From the NCBI GenBank assembly GCA_033977485.1, contig CM066989.1, positions 92,399,887 through 92,463,886 of the forward strand: a stretch of 64,000 nt of DNA, written 5' to 3'. Position numbers and translations under genes: made by a program. Below, one piece after another: positions 11,763 through 22,381 of this stretch (within the stretch, counting starts at the first letter, position 1; each line of letters opens with the position of its first letter). Below the pieces are notes generated by a model that was not told where the DNA came from, searched no databases, and was given only the letters and a program-made list of their open reading frames with translations. The stretch is from Hydrangea macrophylla. Lineage: Eukaryota > Streptophyta > Magnoliopsida > Cornales > Hydrangeaceae.

Positions 11763-12374
11763 TTTTTATTTTAAAACAAAATAATACAGAGGTTTGACTC
11801 ATAAGAAGCATCCTTAAAATCATCCTTTTTACTGTGTTTGGTTCACCGCATTGCACTCTTGCATTTCCCCCTCCGACTGTGTCTGAAACGCGGCGCTGAC
11901 ATTGTTCAGGTCTTGCTGTGCCAGGGCACAAGTCACCGTTGATACTGTACCTTCCAAAGTATATCAAAAAGAGTAAAAACCTCCGTACTGTCTCTCCGAC
12001 GGTATATGGGAACGCTCGTCAACGGACCCTCTTTGACTAAACCCAGTCTTTGCATATAGATTCCTGTAGAACCTTTCATAGGACTGTTCATTTATCTTTT
12101 CAGATAGGACAATGTGATATAACTGTTGTATGCCCTGGCGGGATTACCTGCGCGGTGTAGACGCTTAAGTGGCATAGAACAGAACCTCTTTCTTATGATT
12201 CCCAAGGCAATCACCCACATGTAATCACATTGAGTTGACTTGCCTAGGCACCATGATAAGGATGTCTGCTCCATGCTCACAAAGATATACACCGCAAACC
12301 TTGTTTGTTGGTCCTGAGGCATAGGAGTATGAAAACTTGCTAGACAGTATGATCACCATCATCACCTATTCCCG

Positions 12375-13058
12375 TTGTATATCCCTATTTCTTCTAGAAG
12401 CTCTACCCAACTCATCAGGATATCCCTTTTTCTCCTAGAAACTCTGTCCGAATCACCCAGATTTCCTAGAAATCCCTACTTCTCCCCAGATTACCCAGAA
12501 ATCTCAATTTCTTCCAGAAACTCCGATATACTTATGTCCCCCAAGATATTCTTGCTTCCCCCAGAATACCCAGAAACCTCAATTTTTTTTCTTAGAAACT
12601 TCGATATACTTGTTTCTCCCAGAAACTCTGTCCGACTTACCCAGTTATACCTGTTCTCCCAGAAGCTCTGTCCAAATCTCTTAGATTACCCTGAAATCTC
12701 AATTTCTCCCAGAAAGTCCGGTATACTTAGAACTCTGTCCAACTTACCCAAATTTTCATGTTTTCCCATAAGCTCTGCCCAAATCTCCCAGATTCTCCAA
12801 AAATCCCAGTACCTCTGCCCAAATCACCCAGAAATGCTCAGATATACTTGTTTCTCCTAGAAACTCTATCCATATTCCTCAGAAATACCCAAAATACCAG
12901 TTTCTCCTAGAAGCTCAGTCCAAATCAACCAGAAATCCCTATTTCTCCTGGAAACTCAAATGACTTCTAGAAATTTCTCCGAATCTTCCAAATCCCTGTT
13001 TCTCCCAGAAACTCTGTCCAAAATCCCCGAAGTATCCCGGAAATCCCTGTTATCCCTT
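12375..13058 (+). repeat. Degenerate short repeats in the gag leader
   Basis: Between PBS and gag, a block of about 680 bp is built from variants of CTCCCAGAAACTCTGTCC and ACCCAGAAATCCC, repeated more than ten times at irregular spacing. The one long frame across it is Ser/Pro/Ile-rich with no recognisable domain and looks like a by-product. It lies where a packaging signal would be expected. Confidence 0.7.
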
Positions 13059-13417
13059 GGTGATCATACTGGAAAGTAAAGTTGGCACACTCTATATGGT
13101 TAGGACCTTATTTGCTTAACTGCTACCTGTTAGAAATAGGAGCATCATATAGATTAGGACTTACATCCGCATGCTTGTCTCATTTGCATACACCGTTCCC
13201 ATTAATCTGCGCGCACTATTCTTGCACAAGTCAGTCCACGTTTGTTAAACATCACTGCCTTTGTCTGTCTAAAGCCATCACTGTCAAAATCTGATCTAGT
13301 CCTCTCAAAATCTGTCAGGTCAGTATAGATTTCCGGAGTCAGCAGCCAGGATCCTCGTCTTAGGTCAGAAGTTCGAACAGTCGTTTGGTCGAGATCTGCC
13401 CACCAAGTTACTTCAGC

Positions 13418-14662
13418 ATGAATCAAGAAGAATTGGAAAATAAGGTCACTGTGTTGGGAACAACCATAAGCCAGCAGTCTGATCGCCTGGCCCAAGTTTT
13501 GAGTTTCATGGAAGAATTGAAGCAGCAGCGGCCGCAACCTCCGCCCGGGTTTCCACCACCGGGGTTTGAACCACCCCCACCTGAGAATAATGGGGAGGAA
13601 GACTGGTTTCAAGGGATCCCACCGTTTACGAAGAAGCTCCAAGAGAAAATGGACAAAGTTGACAAGCTTGAAAGTGTGTTGAGGAAGAGCAAAGGGGTTG
13701 ATGATTACATGTTAGACCTGGAAGGCCTCTTTGAGACCATCAAGCTAAGGCTGCCCGAGAACTTTAAAATGCCTGAAATTGACCGTTTTGATGGAACAGG
13801 GAATCCAAAAAGTCACATCAAGTTATGCAAGAGCATCTTCCAATCGATGGGCTGCACTCATGAGCACATTGCGATGCTGTTCCCGCAAACCCTTAAGAAT
13901 GCCGCACTATCCTGGTTCCTAACCCTTGAAGCCTCCAAGACCCGAGTCTGGGAAGACGTTGCTAGAACTTTTATTGATCACTACTCTTACAACCAAGAGT
14001 TTGATATCACCATCCGGGATCTAGAGACTACCAGGCAGAACTCCAATGAGTCCTTCACTGCGTTCTTGAGCAGATGAAGGAATAAAGTGGCTCAAATGAT
14101 CCACAGACCTGTTGAAAAAGAGCAAGTACGTATGCTGGTCAAGAACATGCAACCAGTATATCATGACAAACTATTCTACCAATCCATCTCCATATTCGAA
14201 GAGCTATTTGAAATAGGCACCAGAATAGAGGATGCCGTCAGAGAAGGAAAGTTCAAAAAGGATGAACCCCAACACCAGTCCAAGAGACCTAACTACTCCC
14301 TGGACTCCCCGGATATCAATGCACTTAGCAACCAATCAATGGCCTGCGCCCTTCGTCCATACCAGTCCATTCCGCCAAATTGCCCAAAAGGCCCTCGCGA
14401 ATTCTCCAAACTTGATGTTCCTCTTTCCACAGCCTTGGACCACTTACTCAAAAAGGGCCACCTGCAGCTCCTCCCTCATAAGCCACTGCCAGATCCTATA
14501 CCCTCCCACTACAACATGAGCCTACGATGTGCTTATCACCAAAATCTAGGCCATACCACCGATCAGTGCATCCGCCTCTGCCATGACATTCAGAACCTTA
14601 TAGAAGATGTCCCCTATCCTAATCCCATCCACTATCTTGGCTTGGACCAACTGATCGAATGA
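13418..14662 (+). pseudogene. gag: Gag of the gag-only element, one in-frame stop
   Basis: ATG at 13418 opens a frame of about 415 codons broken once by TGA at 14075-14077 (FLSR, stop, RNKVAQ). Retroelement gags usually have Trp at this point, so one G-to-A change explains it. N-terminal residues 1-60 include a coiled-coil-like stretch followed by a Pro-rich linker. Then comes the gag capsid domain with PEIDRFDGTGNPKSHI, ALSWFLTLE and a helical segment ending at the RPVEKEQVRML region. Near the C-terminus CAYHQNLGHTTDQC resembles a zinc-binding knuckle. The frame ends with GLDQLIE and does not continue into pol. Gag would form the particle that packages element RNA. Confidence 0.9.
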
Positions 14663-15357
14663 TCCCTTCCATCGATGCTAATGAATGTTGAAGCTACGCA
14701 GTAAAGTGATGGTGTTTGGAACTTCTGCTAAAAAAAAATATAAGTAAGAATAAATGGGTCACAAAGACACTCCACTTGAGACTGGGTCGAGTCAAGTTGA
14801 GTCTGTTCTATGTTACGAGTCCATTTCAATTCTAGTCTTGTGATCGAGTCTGTCTGTCATCGAGTTGTTAATAAGTCTGTAAACCTTCTCTATTGATGGA
14901 ATGAAATCTCATTTTGCTTGATCTGATGTGCCTAGTCATAAATGCATGAATCACTAAACTGAAGTGTCACTTTTCAAATTACTATGGATATTACTCTGCT
15001 AATAATTTCTCTACAACAAAACAAAAAAAGAATCCTGAAAGGTTAAAGTCGATTTCACGCTGACACTGATGAAGAGCTGAGAATTGAATAGTCTTACTTT
15101 AAGAATTTAAAGATGCTCTTACCTCAATCTTGAAAAGACATACTTGAAACTGACTTGGGGCTTGCCCAACACCCTTTTCCCACCATTTCGAAGCCTTAAG
15201 CCCAATCCAATTGGGAGCCACGCAATCTATCCAATTGAAAGCAATGCAAGCTTAGCCATTGATGGTAGCCAAACATTTCAGTGAGTTTCATCTCCACTTT
15301 CAAAAAAAAAAAAACAAAAAAAAAGAAAGAAAAAAGAAAAGAAAAGAAATGAAAAAG

Positions 15358-16250
15358 CTCGCTAGGTTGAAAACCCGAAAGGGTACCTAGGCAAAAGTTA
15401 GAGCTGAAAAAGGTGTTGATTTCCAAAATCTGACCCTAGCCAGTCAAAATGTTGGAGAAAATTTTGATGAAACAAATGAGAGAATCATACGCTTCAAGAT
15501 ACATCTTAAGAACGTGCCAAGATCACATTTCAAAAGGCACAGAATGACCACAAATAAATTCTGAGAGCTGACATGCACATTCTGGAATTCTGAGATTGCG
15601 ATTGAAAGATCTCACAAGAATCGACTACATTAAAAAGCAAAAATTGACTGGCTAGGTGAAAGTGAAAAGGATCAATCCTCAAAACAAAACAAAAAGAAAA
15701 AGAAAAAAGAAAAGAAAGGGAGATTGAAACTGAATCCTTTTATTCAAAGCTACCATAAGTGGCTCAAGTCTGAACTTCTTTGGCGATTGGTTTGAAAAAC
15801 CCTCATACCTCAAACCCCTTATTTCAGACCTTGCCTTGAACTACGCTCGACCTGATTCCTACTCGGGGATACGTAGGCAACCACATCGGTTCGGTCGATA
15901 CCATCATAATCAAACCAATTTCTTTCAAGACCTTGCCTTGAACTACGCTCGACCTGATTCCCATTCGGGGATACGTAGGCAACCACAATGGTTCGGTCAC
16001 CCCACCTACCTAAAAATCAACTCGCTTCTTTCTGACCATGGCCCGAACTACGTTGGACCTGATCCCTGCTCGGGGGTACGTAGGCAGACTTTCAAAAAAA
16101 AAAAAAAGGAAAAGAAGGATGGCTCGCTAGGTCGAAAATCCAAAAGGACGCCTAGGCAAAAATTAGAGTTAAATCCGAGGCGAGCAATAACAAAAGAGAG
16201 AAAAGTGCTTGCTAGGTCGCCTCACTGGTGCCTAGGCAAAAGTTATGAGC
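15358..16250 (+). repeat. Three copies of a two-stem hairpin motif (GCTAGG...CCTAGGC)
   Basis: Copies lie at 15358-15404, 16122-16168 and 16207-16250. Each has an outer stem CTAGGT pairing with ACCTAG or GCCTAG, and an inner stem that changes while keeping pairing: ACCC/GGGT around GAAA, TCC/GGA around AAAA, GCC/GGT around TCACT. A shared tail CCTAGGCAAAA follows. Paired changes suggest selection on RNA shape. Alternatively the motif may simply have diverged. Confidence 0.65.
15823..16089 (+). repeat. Three ~95-bp repeats with GAACTACG...GATACGTAGGC motif
   Basis: Units at 15823-15896, 15923-15999 and 16027-16089 share GAACTACG, GACCTGATTCC, CGGGGATACGTAGGCA. A fourth, weaker copy is at 18387-18437. 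I recall this motif recurring in spacers of plant Tat/Ogre-like elements. Its role is unknown. Confidence 0.75.
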
Positions 16251-16306
16251 ATTTGAGAGATTAAAGTCACGGTCCACGCCTCAAGTCAGAAAATCACCTT
16301 CTACAC

Positions 16307-16462
16307 TAGGGGCAAACTTCGGCTACCCGCCTCGTTTGCCTGACTTTTACTATCTACCCTTCATACAAGGGGCAAACTTCGGTCACCTACCTCGTTTGCC
16401 CAAAACCTCCAATAAACCATCATCCAAACTAGGGGCAAACTTCGGTCACCTACCTCGTTTGT
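16307..16462 (+). repeat. Three tandem hairpins starting with a PPT-like AGGGGCAAACT
   Basis: Copies at 16307-16340, 16368-16400 and 16430-16462 read AGGGGCAAACTTCGG, CTACC(C/T), CCTCGTTTG. The first two can fold with GGCAAAC pairing GTTTGCC. The opening AGGGGCAAAC matches the functional polypurine tract next to the 3' LTR. Confidence 0.7.
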
Positions 16463-17010
16463 TTTTCCCTTCATACCGAGGGAGAGTTTTCAAGTTACCA
16501 AGTTGTTTTGAAAATTTTGAAATAGAGCATCTTTTACTCTAAAAGCTAAGGCACTAATTCAAAGCACTTCTTGGGAGAAGTAGAAAATTGAGTAGATAAC
16601 TAGGGAGGAATTTTCAAAAATCAGATTTATCAGCAAAGTGCTACCATGTAAAGATGAGGGGTGAACACCAAAAGAGAAATGGTACATCGTTTATGACAAA
16701 AGCACATCAAGTTTTGACAAGACGAGCTTGTTTCATTTTGGTGTCAAATGTGTCGTCCTCGTGCGTCAATGTCTGTCAAGTTTTTGAGTCTATTGTAGTC
16801 TCAAATGTGTAAGTCAACAGTGACTAATAAAATTTTCAAATCAAGTTATAAAGAGCATGCCAATATAAGCAGGAGTACCAAACACCATTACTGCACCGGT
16901 TAAGGCATCAGCATGAAAAGCGTCAGGCGTCAGCATGAGAAGCGTCCAAACTTAGGGCAAATGCGAATTTCATCCCTTTCCAAACCATCGAAAGTTGACC
17001 ATCATCTCCT

Positions 17011-17129
17011 TGCAACATAGGTCCATGAGTGGCTGTTGATTTTCCTTTCTCCTAGCAACATAAGTCCATGAGTGGCTGTTGATGGTCTTCTTTCATTTAT
17101 CCAACATAAGTCCATGAGTGGTTGTTGAT
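17011..17129 (+). repeat. Three copies of a short AACATA(A/G)GTCCATGAGTGG repeat
   Basis: AACATAAGTCCATGAGTGGC followed by TGTTGAT recurs three times with about 45-bp spacing. No coding content is apparent. Confidence 0.75.
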
Positions 17130-17402
17130 CACCCTCCTCTTTCAATATCAAAACCTTAACTGCCGCAGACCATCTCCGTATCCCTCATCACAAATAGAAT
17201 GATACCTTGACTCCCATTCAACGGGCGTATTTCCTTCTTCCTAGCAGAGTGCATTATCCATTCCAGTGGCCCATCTCAGTCAAGACCACAAAAGAAACCA
17301 CATTCATCCCTAGCAGAGTCACTTCACCCCCTCAAGCAGATGCAATCCCCAGCAGGCATATCAATTCAACAGTTCTTCTAATCAAGGTTAGTCCAACCAT
17401 TG

Positions 17403-17903
17403 ATTCAATCCACGACAGTCACAGTAGTTCACTGTCGACTCGTCATCTCGATTCGTACATCGTCAGTTCAATCTAGAACAGTCACAGTAGTTCACTGTCG
17501 ACTCGCCTTCTCGATTCGTACATCGTCAGTTTAATCACGACAGTCACAGTAGTTCACTGTCGACTCGTCATCTCGATTAGTACATCGTCAGTTCAATCAT
17601 GACAGTCATAGTAGTTCACTGTCGACTCGTCATCTCGATTAGTACATCGTCAGTTCAATCCATGATAGTCACAGTAGTTCATTGTCGACTCGTCACATCG
17701 ATTCGTACATCGTCAGTTCAATCCATGACAGTCACAGTAGTTCATTATCGACTCATCACATCGATTCGTACATCGTCAGTTCAATCATGACAGTCACAGT
17801 AGTTCACTGTCGACTCGTCATCTCGATTAGTACATCGTCAGTTCAATCATGATAGTCACAGTAGTTCACTGTTGACTCATCATCTCGATTCGTGCTTCGT
17901 CAG
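17403..17903 (+). repeat. Tandem array of about eight 61-bp units
   Basis: The unit includes CAGTCACAGTAGTTCACTG, TCGACTCGTCATCTCGATT and GTACATCGTCAGTTCAATC. Copies begin near 17412, 17474, 17536, 17598, 17660, 17724, 17785 and 17847. Within a unit CGACAGT and ACTGTCG can form a 7-bp stem. Units are contiguous with no unique spacers, so this is a tandem repeat and not a CRISPR. Confidence 0.85.
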
Positions 17904-18564
17904 TTGATTAATCACTCTCATTCAAAATATGCCGTGTTCATCATTCTCAATCTTAGGCTTCTACGGGATTTCATGTCCATCACTTGACGTCTCAGGACTT
18001 CTGTGTCCGTCTCTTAATTTCCAGGGCTTCCACGTCCATCAGTTATCTATCAAACTGCATCTCCAATTATAGTCCTCAGGGACCCCACATTTGACTACAT
18101 TCGCTTGCGAAGCACACTTCCCAAAATTCAGAAGTTTGCTCCAAGACCCAGAGTATTCAAACCTTGGTGTCCGTATTCGGGTCAATAACCGCATCACAGT
18201 CAGAAAGACCAGCACGACACAAGTCCACTCGGAGCAGGTACACCCCACAGTACCAGCTCATACTAGAATCAGAACACTAGGCATGATAAGACTCATAACA
18301 CAATTCATATCACATCCATGCATTGCATACCATCCTCATAACATACCATCTGCCTGTCTCATTGTCCATGTGCGATTTATTCCTTTGTGCCCTGAACTAC
18401 GCCCTGGTCTGATTCCCCTTGGGATACATAGACAGCTCACGCAGAGCACGACCAACACTAACCTCAGCACTGACCTCAGCATCATCCTTGCATCTTTTGC
18501 AACGCTTTTTATCCTAAATATATAGCCTCCAAAAAGTCCTGTCTCTTCAAAGCTTTGGCACTCG

Positions 18565-18611
18565 CTTGCGACATGCGTTGCCTCGCAAGTTCATGCCAAA
18601 GAGGGGCAAAC
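18565..18611 (+). promoter_or_regulatory. Hairpin and polypurine tract before the 3' LTR
   Basis: AAAGAGGGGCAAAC (18598-18611) abuts the 3' LTR and fits a plus-strand primer tract. Just upstream CTTGCGA (18565-18571) and TCGCAAG (18583-18589) form a perfect 7-bp stem. Confidence 0.75.
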
Positions 18612-18893
18612 TGTAGACATCCTATTTTGTCGGCTATCAAATTTAGGAGACCCATAGCTTGGTGGTTCACAATGATCGTAAAAAAGACTCTCGGAAGTCA
18701 GTTCTCTCTATCAGAATGCTCAGAATGACCAAAATGCCCCTGAAGGCACGAAAACTCCCAGAATTGGTCCCAAAGTTTTGAAAACATGCTAAGTCGTAAG
18801 AAAAGCGATAAAATGAGTTTTTAAGAGAAATCGGGAGAAATCGTCAGCTCCCAGAGACCCCCGGAAGTCCCGGAAGTTCCCGGAAAGTCCCCG

Positions 18894-18970
18894 TTGACCG
18901 GTTTGACCAAGGTTTGACTAGGTTTGACCAAGGTTTGACCAGGTTTGACCAAGTTTGACCAAGTTTGACC
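18894..18970 (+). promoter_or_regulatory. Array of W-box cores in the 3' LTR U3
   Basis: Eight TTGAC[C/T] cores occur between 18894 and 18970, one TTGAC-containing unit more than in the 5' LTR. The array therefore changes copy number between otherwise close LTRs. Two TTGACC and one TTGACT follow near 19105-19130. Confidence 0.6.
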
Positions 18971-19693
18971 GAAATCATCCGAATTCACCAGAATCATTTT
19001 AAATCATGAGAAAAGTGTTAAAACAAGTTCCAAAAGAAAATCGAGCGAAAATATCAGCTCCCGGTAACTCCCGGAGGTTTCTAGAACTTCCCGGGAATCC
19101 CAGGTTTGACCAGTTTGACCAAGATTTGACTTTGGAATCGAGGCACCGAAATAATTTTCAAATATTTTTCACGGATACTAGAGGTCGATAGCTTTCCAAC
19201 GGTATATCGCACATAATTTCTGGATCTAAAACGAATTTATTATGAATTTCTAAAGGCGAAAAAGGCAATTAAATTGGCTTTTATCGCGAATACCGCAAAA
19301 CTTTTCAAAGTGACCCATCCCTGAACTATTATTTATGTAAAGTAGACTCCATTACCTTTCCAACGGTATATCACAATCTCAATTTGGAGTTCGTATGCAT
19401 TTTCTGTGAATTTCGGACAAAATAGGGCCTTTTCGCGAATACCGGAACCTCTGGGGGCCTAAACGTAAATTTCTGGGCGTCTGAGGAGCAGTGCCGCCGC
19501 GGCACTGGCCCACTGCCGCCACGGCACAGGCCCAGTGCCGCCGCGGCACTCAACCCTCGCAGAGTGCATTTTTGTAATTTTTTTGGGGGTCCAATTTGAT
19601 TAATTGAAAGTCAAAACGATATAGTTTTGTATTCACAGTTGTTTAGGACCAATGGGAGTACTTCTAAAACCCCAAAATCACCCCAAATTGGCC

Positions 19694-19701
19694 TATATAA
19701 A
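19694..19701 (+). promoter_or_regulatory. TATA box in the 3' LTR
   Basis: TATATAAA in the same context as the 5' LTR. It could drive read-through into the interrupted Tat gag region on the plus strand. Confidence 0.6.
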
Positions 19702-21922
19702 CCCCCCATTGCTCTTCATTTTGGGGGGGCCAAGTGCAAAGCTAAGAAAAGTTGTAGAGAGGAAGAGAGATAGAGATAAGTTTAGAAGAGAGAAAGGGAG
19801 CTTCTCCCATTGATTTTCTATAGAAAGTGAGTTCCAATCTTATTTTCCTCCACTATTCTTCTATATACTTCACATCCAAATCACCCCCAATCACCATTCT
19901 TGAGCATTCTTGAGTTAGGAAGCTACTTCCATGTCCAAATATCAAAATCTATGAGTGAAACACCAAGCTACAAGTTCAATACTTCATGAATATCATCTAT
20001 TGATCATTATCTACTTGCTTGTTTATTTATTGTTCATCTCTTCTTATCTCATTTCTTTTTTATTTTCTTTATTTACTTACTAGTTCATCATCATCTAAGT
20101 GATGACATGAAGTTTGGGGTGAGTGAATCCTTATGGATAGTAGCTCTTGACCTCAAAAACATGTTTGATAGATGATGATCATAACCTCAATACTTCCAAG
20201 GTATTCTTGAAATGTATTGAAGTTATGTTCAAAATAAAATAAATCTCTCCAACAATCTTGGAGGTTCTTGATGATGAGTTTGATGTTGACATTCTAAGTG
20301 GCTATAATCCTTATTGAGTATTGAAAATATACTTTCAAAACATCTACTTCAAAACCCCTCTCAATCCCTCTCATTTTGGTTTCAAGAAACAAAACCTTGT
20401 TTTCTCCAAAATCTTCAAAACAATGAGTCAAAACAGTGAGTGAGTTGAGTTCAAAGATTTCTCTAGGACTCAATACTCAACATATGGATGCAAGGCCACT
20501 TGGAAAGTCTTCCTAACTCATTGGAGAACACCCATGATTATTCGATTGACTTGGAAGTACTTGGAAATGGTCCATTTGGATCCCAACATTCCTTCCAGAC
20601 ATTCTGTTTTTACTGTCACAGCAACTAGGTCCACTTCCAACCTCTTTTCTAGAAAACTTTTACAAAAGGGGTGGTCCTAACTTATTTTTCCCTTAAACTT
20701 CAATGTCTTAGGAAACTCTCTGTATAAAATGGGCCTCTAGATCATTAGGTGTCATTTTCTAAGATTTTTCAACATTTCAGTCAACGGTACGAACTCTGTT
20801 TCTGAGTGACCTTCATTGTTTATATAATTTCTCTCAATCTGTGATAGCTATTCAAGATTGGCCTTTTGGGTCGTGTTATAGACACAATAAGGAACATCTC
20901 CATAAACAATCATGCATTGAAAACATTCCTAACCCCTCTTTTCAATTTCCAAAATATGATGCTACTGTTCTGTCCACTATTCACAGCAAGCACATTTTAA
21001 CTTTCATTCTTTGATTTGATGCTTATATGCATTCCAAATTAGTTCATGTCTTAGGAAGTAGTTCATACTACATTTGTACATATCCCATATTGATTTCATC
21101 CATCCATTCATACACATTTTAGACTTCTAAGTCATTCTAGGAATCCATGAACACAAAGCACACTACAACCTTGGCACATTCTAGATACATACATTGCATC
21201 CATGCAAAGATTTGGGGTTTTTGTAACTCCTAATCTAAGAAGATTATAAGGAATGATCATGATCACACGTTCATGCTCCCCTCGATCTAATGTTCCTTTC
21301 TCATCCGTCCCGGGGATTGAGAGATCTTCTTTTCTCAAAGATTAACATGCATTATACTAGCTTGCTAAGCATATTTTGATTTTTTTGTTTATTTGTTTCA
21401 ATAACAATTCATGTCCCCCTTTAGATTAGGAAGTATTGATTATTTGATACATGATTAGACGATTTTTCCTAGGTTTATTTGTGTGATCTTTCACTTTGCA
21501 TTGGGTGATATTTGGCTTAGATCTTATGAATGATATCTTATCTTTAGATCTTCCATTTCAAATTTTCTTATGTGATGTAATATACTATCATAGTATTATT
21601 TGTCGAACCAAACATAGTATAAGATGATTATTTGGATGCTAATTGAGGCCCGTCAAAAGACGGGGCGAGTTGAGGGTGTTTTAGTCGCGACAAAGGCTCC
21701 TTCCTCTCTCGTACCAAAACCCCGAGCCAAGTTCTTTGGTTATGAAGGACCGGTGCCCTTTATCCGTTTGGATGAGTCAAAATTAGGTTTCTTGGTTCCT
21801 TAAAAACCAAGTGGCGACTCTGTATCTGTTTTCAACAGACCATCTTTTCTCTCTTTTTTAAATCAAATTTCAAACAAGTTTCAAAGAAAACATAACAAAG
21901 CGGTAGAAGCCCAGTGTCCACA

Positions 21923-21927
21923 CACCC
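21923..21927. repeat. Target site duplication, right copy (CACCC)
   Basis: Matches 8434-8438. Confidence 0.9.
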
Positions 21928-22381
21928 TTGGTGGTAGTATCATCCTAGAGTGTATGGCTGAAGCGACGGCCGTTTCTAACGCCATCATTTTTTGTCATGG
22001 CCGATGTCGCTTTTCCTCCATACGGCTTAAGCCCTCCATGCCACTTGCTGGTGGCAGCATTGGTTTTGGTTTCCATTTGGGATTAACCTGCGCTTGCTTG
22101 GGTAGCGAAAGCCTTTCGTGCACCGATCTTCTCGAGCTATGCTCACTTGCTCTTGGCCTCTTGCTTGGGCTAGAGGCCTTCTTCTTGATATCGGCCCTGC
22201 ACCTTGGGCAGAGGCATTGTTCTATTGGATTAAGTTGGTATCACAGATCAGCAATCAGACGGTCAATGGTTGACCGGGCTGTTTCAACATCAGCCTTGCG
22301 TTCTGCTTCTTTTCGCTCCTGATAGGTTCTTTGGAGCTCATGTATTGTCACCTTAGGCCCATTAGTGGCCGTAATGGCGAT

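Larger units (their letters stand above)
14663..18597 (+). other. Non-coding spacer of the gag-only element in place of pol
   Basis: About 3.9 kb between gag and the polypurine tract contains no pol domain in any frame. It has purine-rich runs (15301-15355, 15686-15720, 16095-16120) and at least five families of short repeats listed separately. The interval 14663-15300 shows nothing recognisable. Confidence 0.8.
8439..21922 (+). mobile_element. Gag-only LTR retrotransposon (13.5 kb, Ogre/Tat-like, non-autonomous), nested in the Tat element
   Basis: Two direct repeats, 8439-11741 and 18612-21922, begin TGTAGACA and end TGTCCACA. They are flanked by CACCC on both sides (8434-8438 and 21923-21927), the 5-bp duplication expected of integrase. 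A PBS follows the left LTR and a polypurine tract precedes the right LTR. Only a gag gene (13418-14662) is coding. No protease, RT or integrase is visible in the 3.9 kb after it, which is spacer with many short repeats. Such elements must borrow enzymes from an autonomous relative. Similar gag-only forms in plants are called TR-GAG or, when large, LARD-like. The LTRs differ by scattered changes, denser in U3, so insertion is fairly recent. Confidence 0.92.
18612..21922 (+). repeat. 3' LTR of the gag-only element
   Basis: This 3311-bp direct copy of 8439-11741 starts TGTAGACAT and ends TGTCCACA. It differs by scattered substitutions, one extra TTGAC-containing unit in U3 and small indels. The TATA box is at 19694-19701, the W-box array at 18894-18970 and the GC palindromes at 19489-19550. 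Confidence 0.93.

Noticed and set aside
12375..12860. A 161-codon Ser/Pro/Ile-rich protein in the gag leader
   Set aside because: It spans a degenerate repeat block, lies before gag in the leader, and has no domain. It is more likely a by-product of the repeats.
17403..17903. CRISPR-like regular repeats
   Set aside because: Units are contiguous and diverge gradually, with no unique spacers or cas genes. This is a tandem repeat inside a plant retrotransposon.
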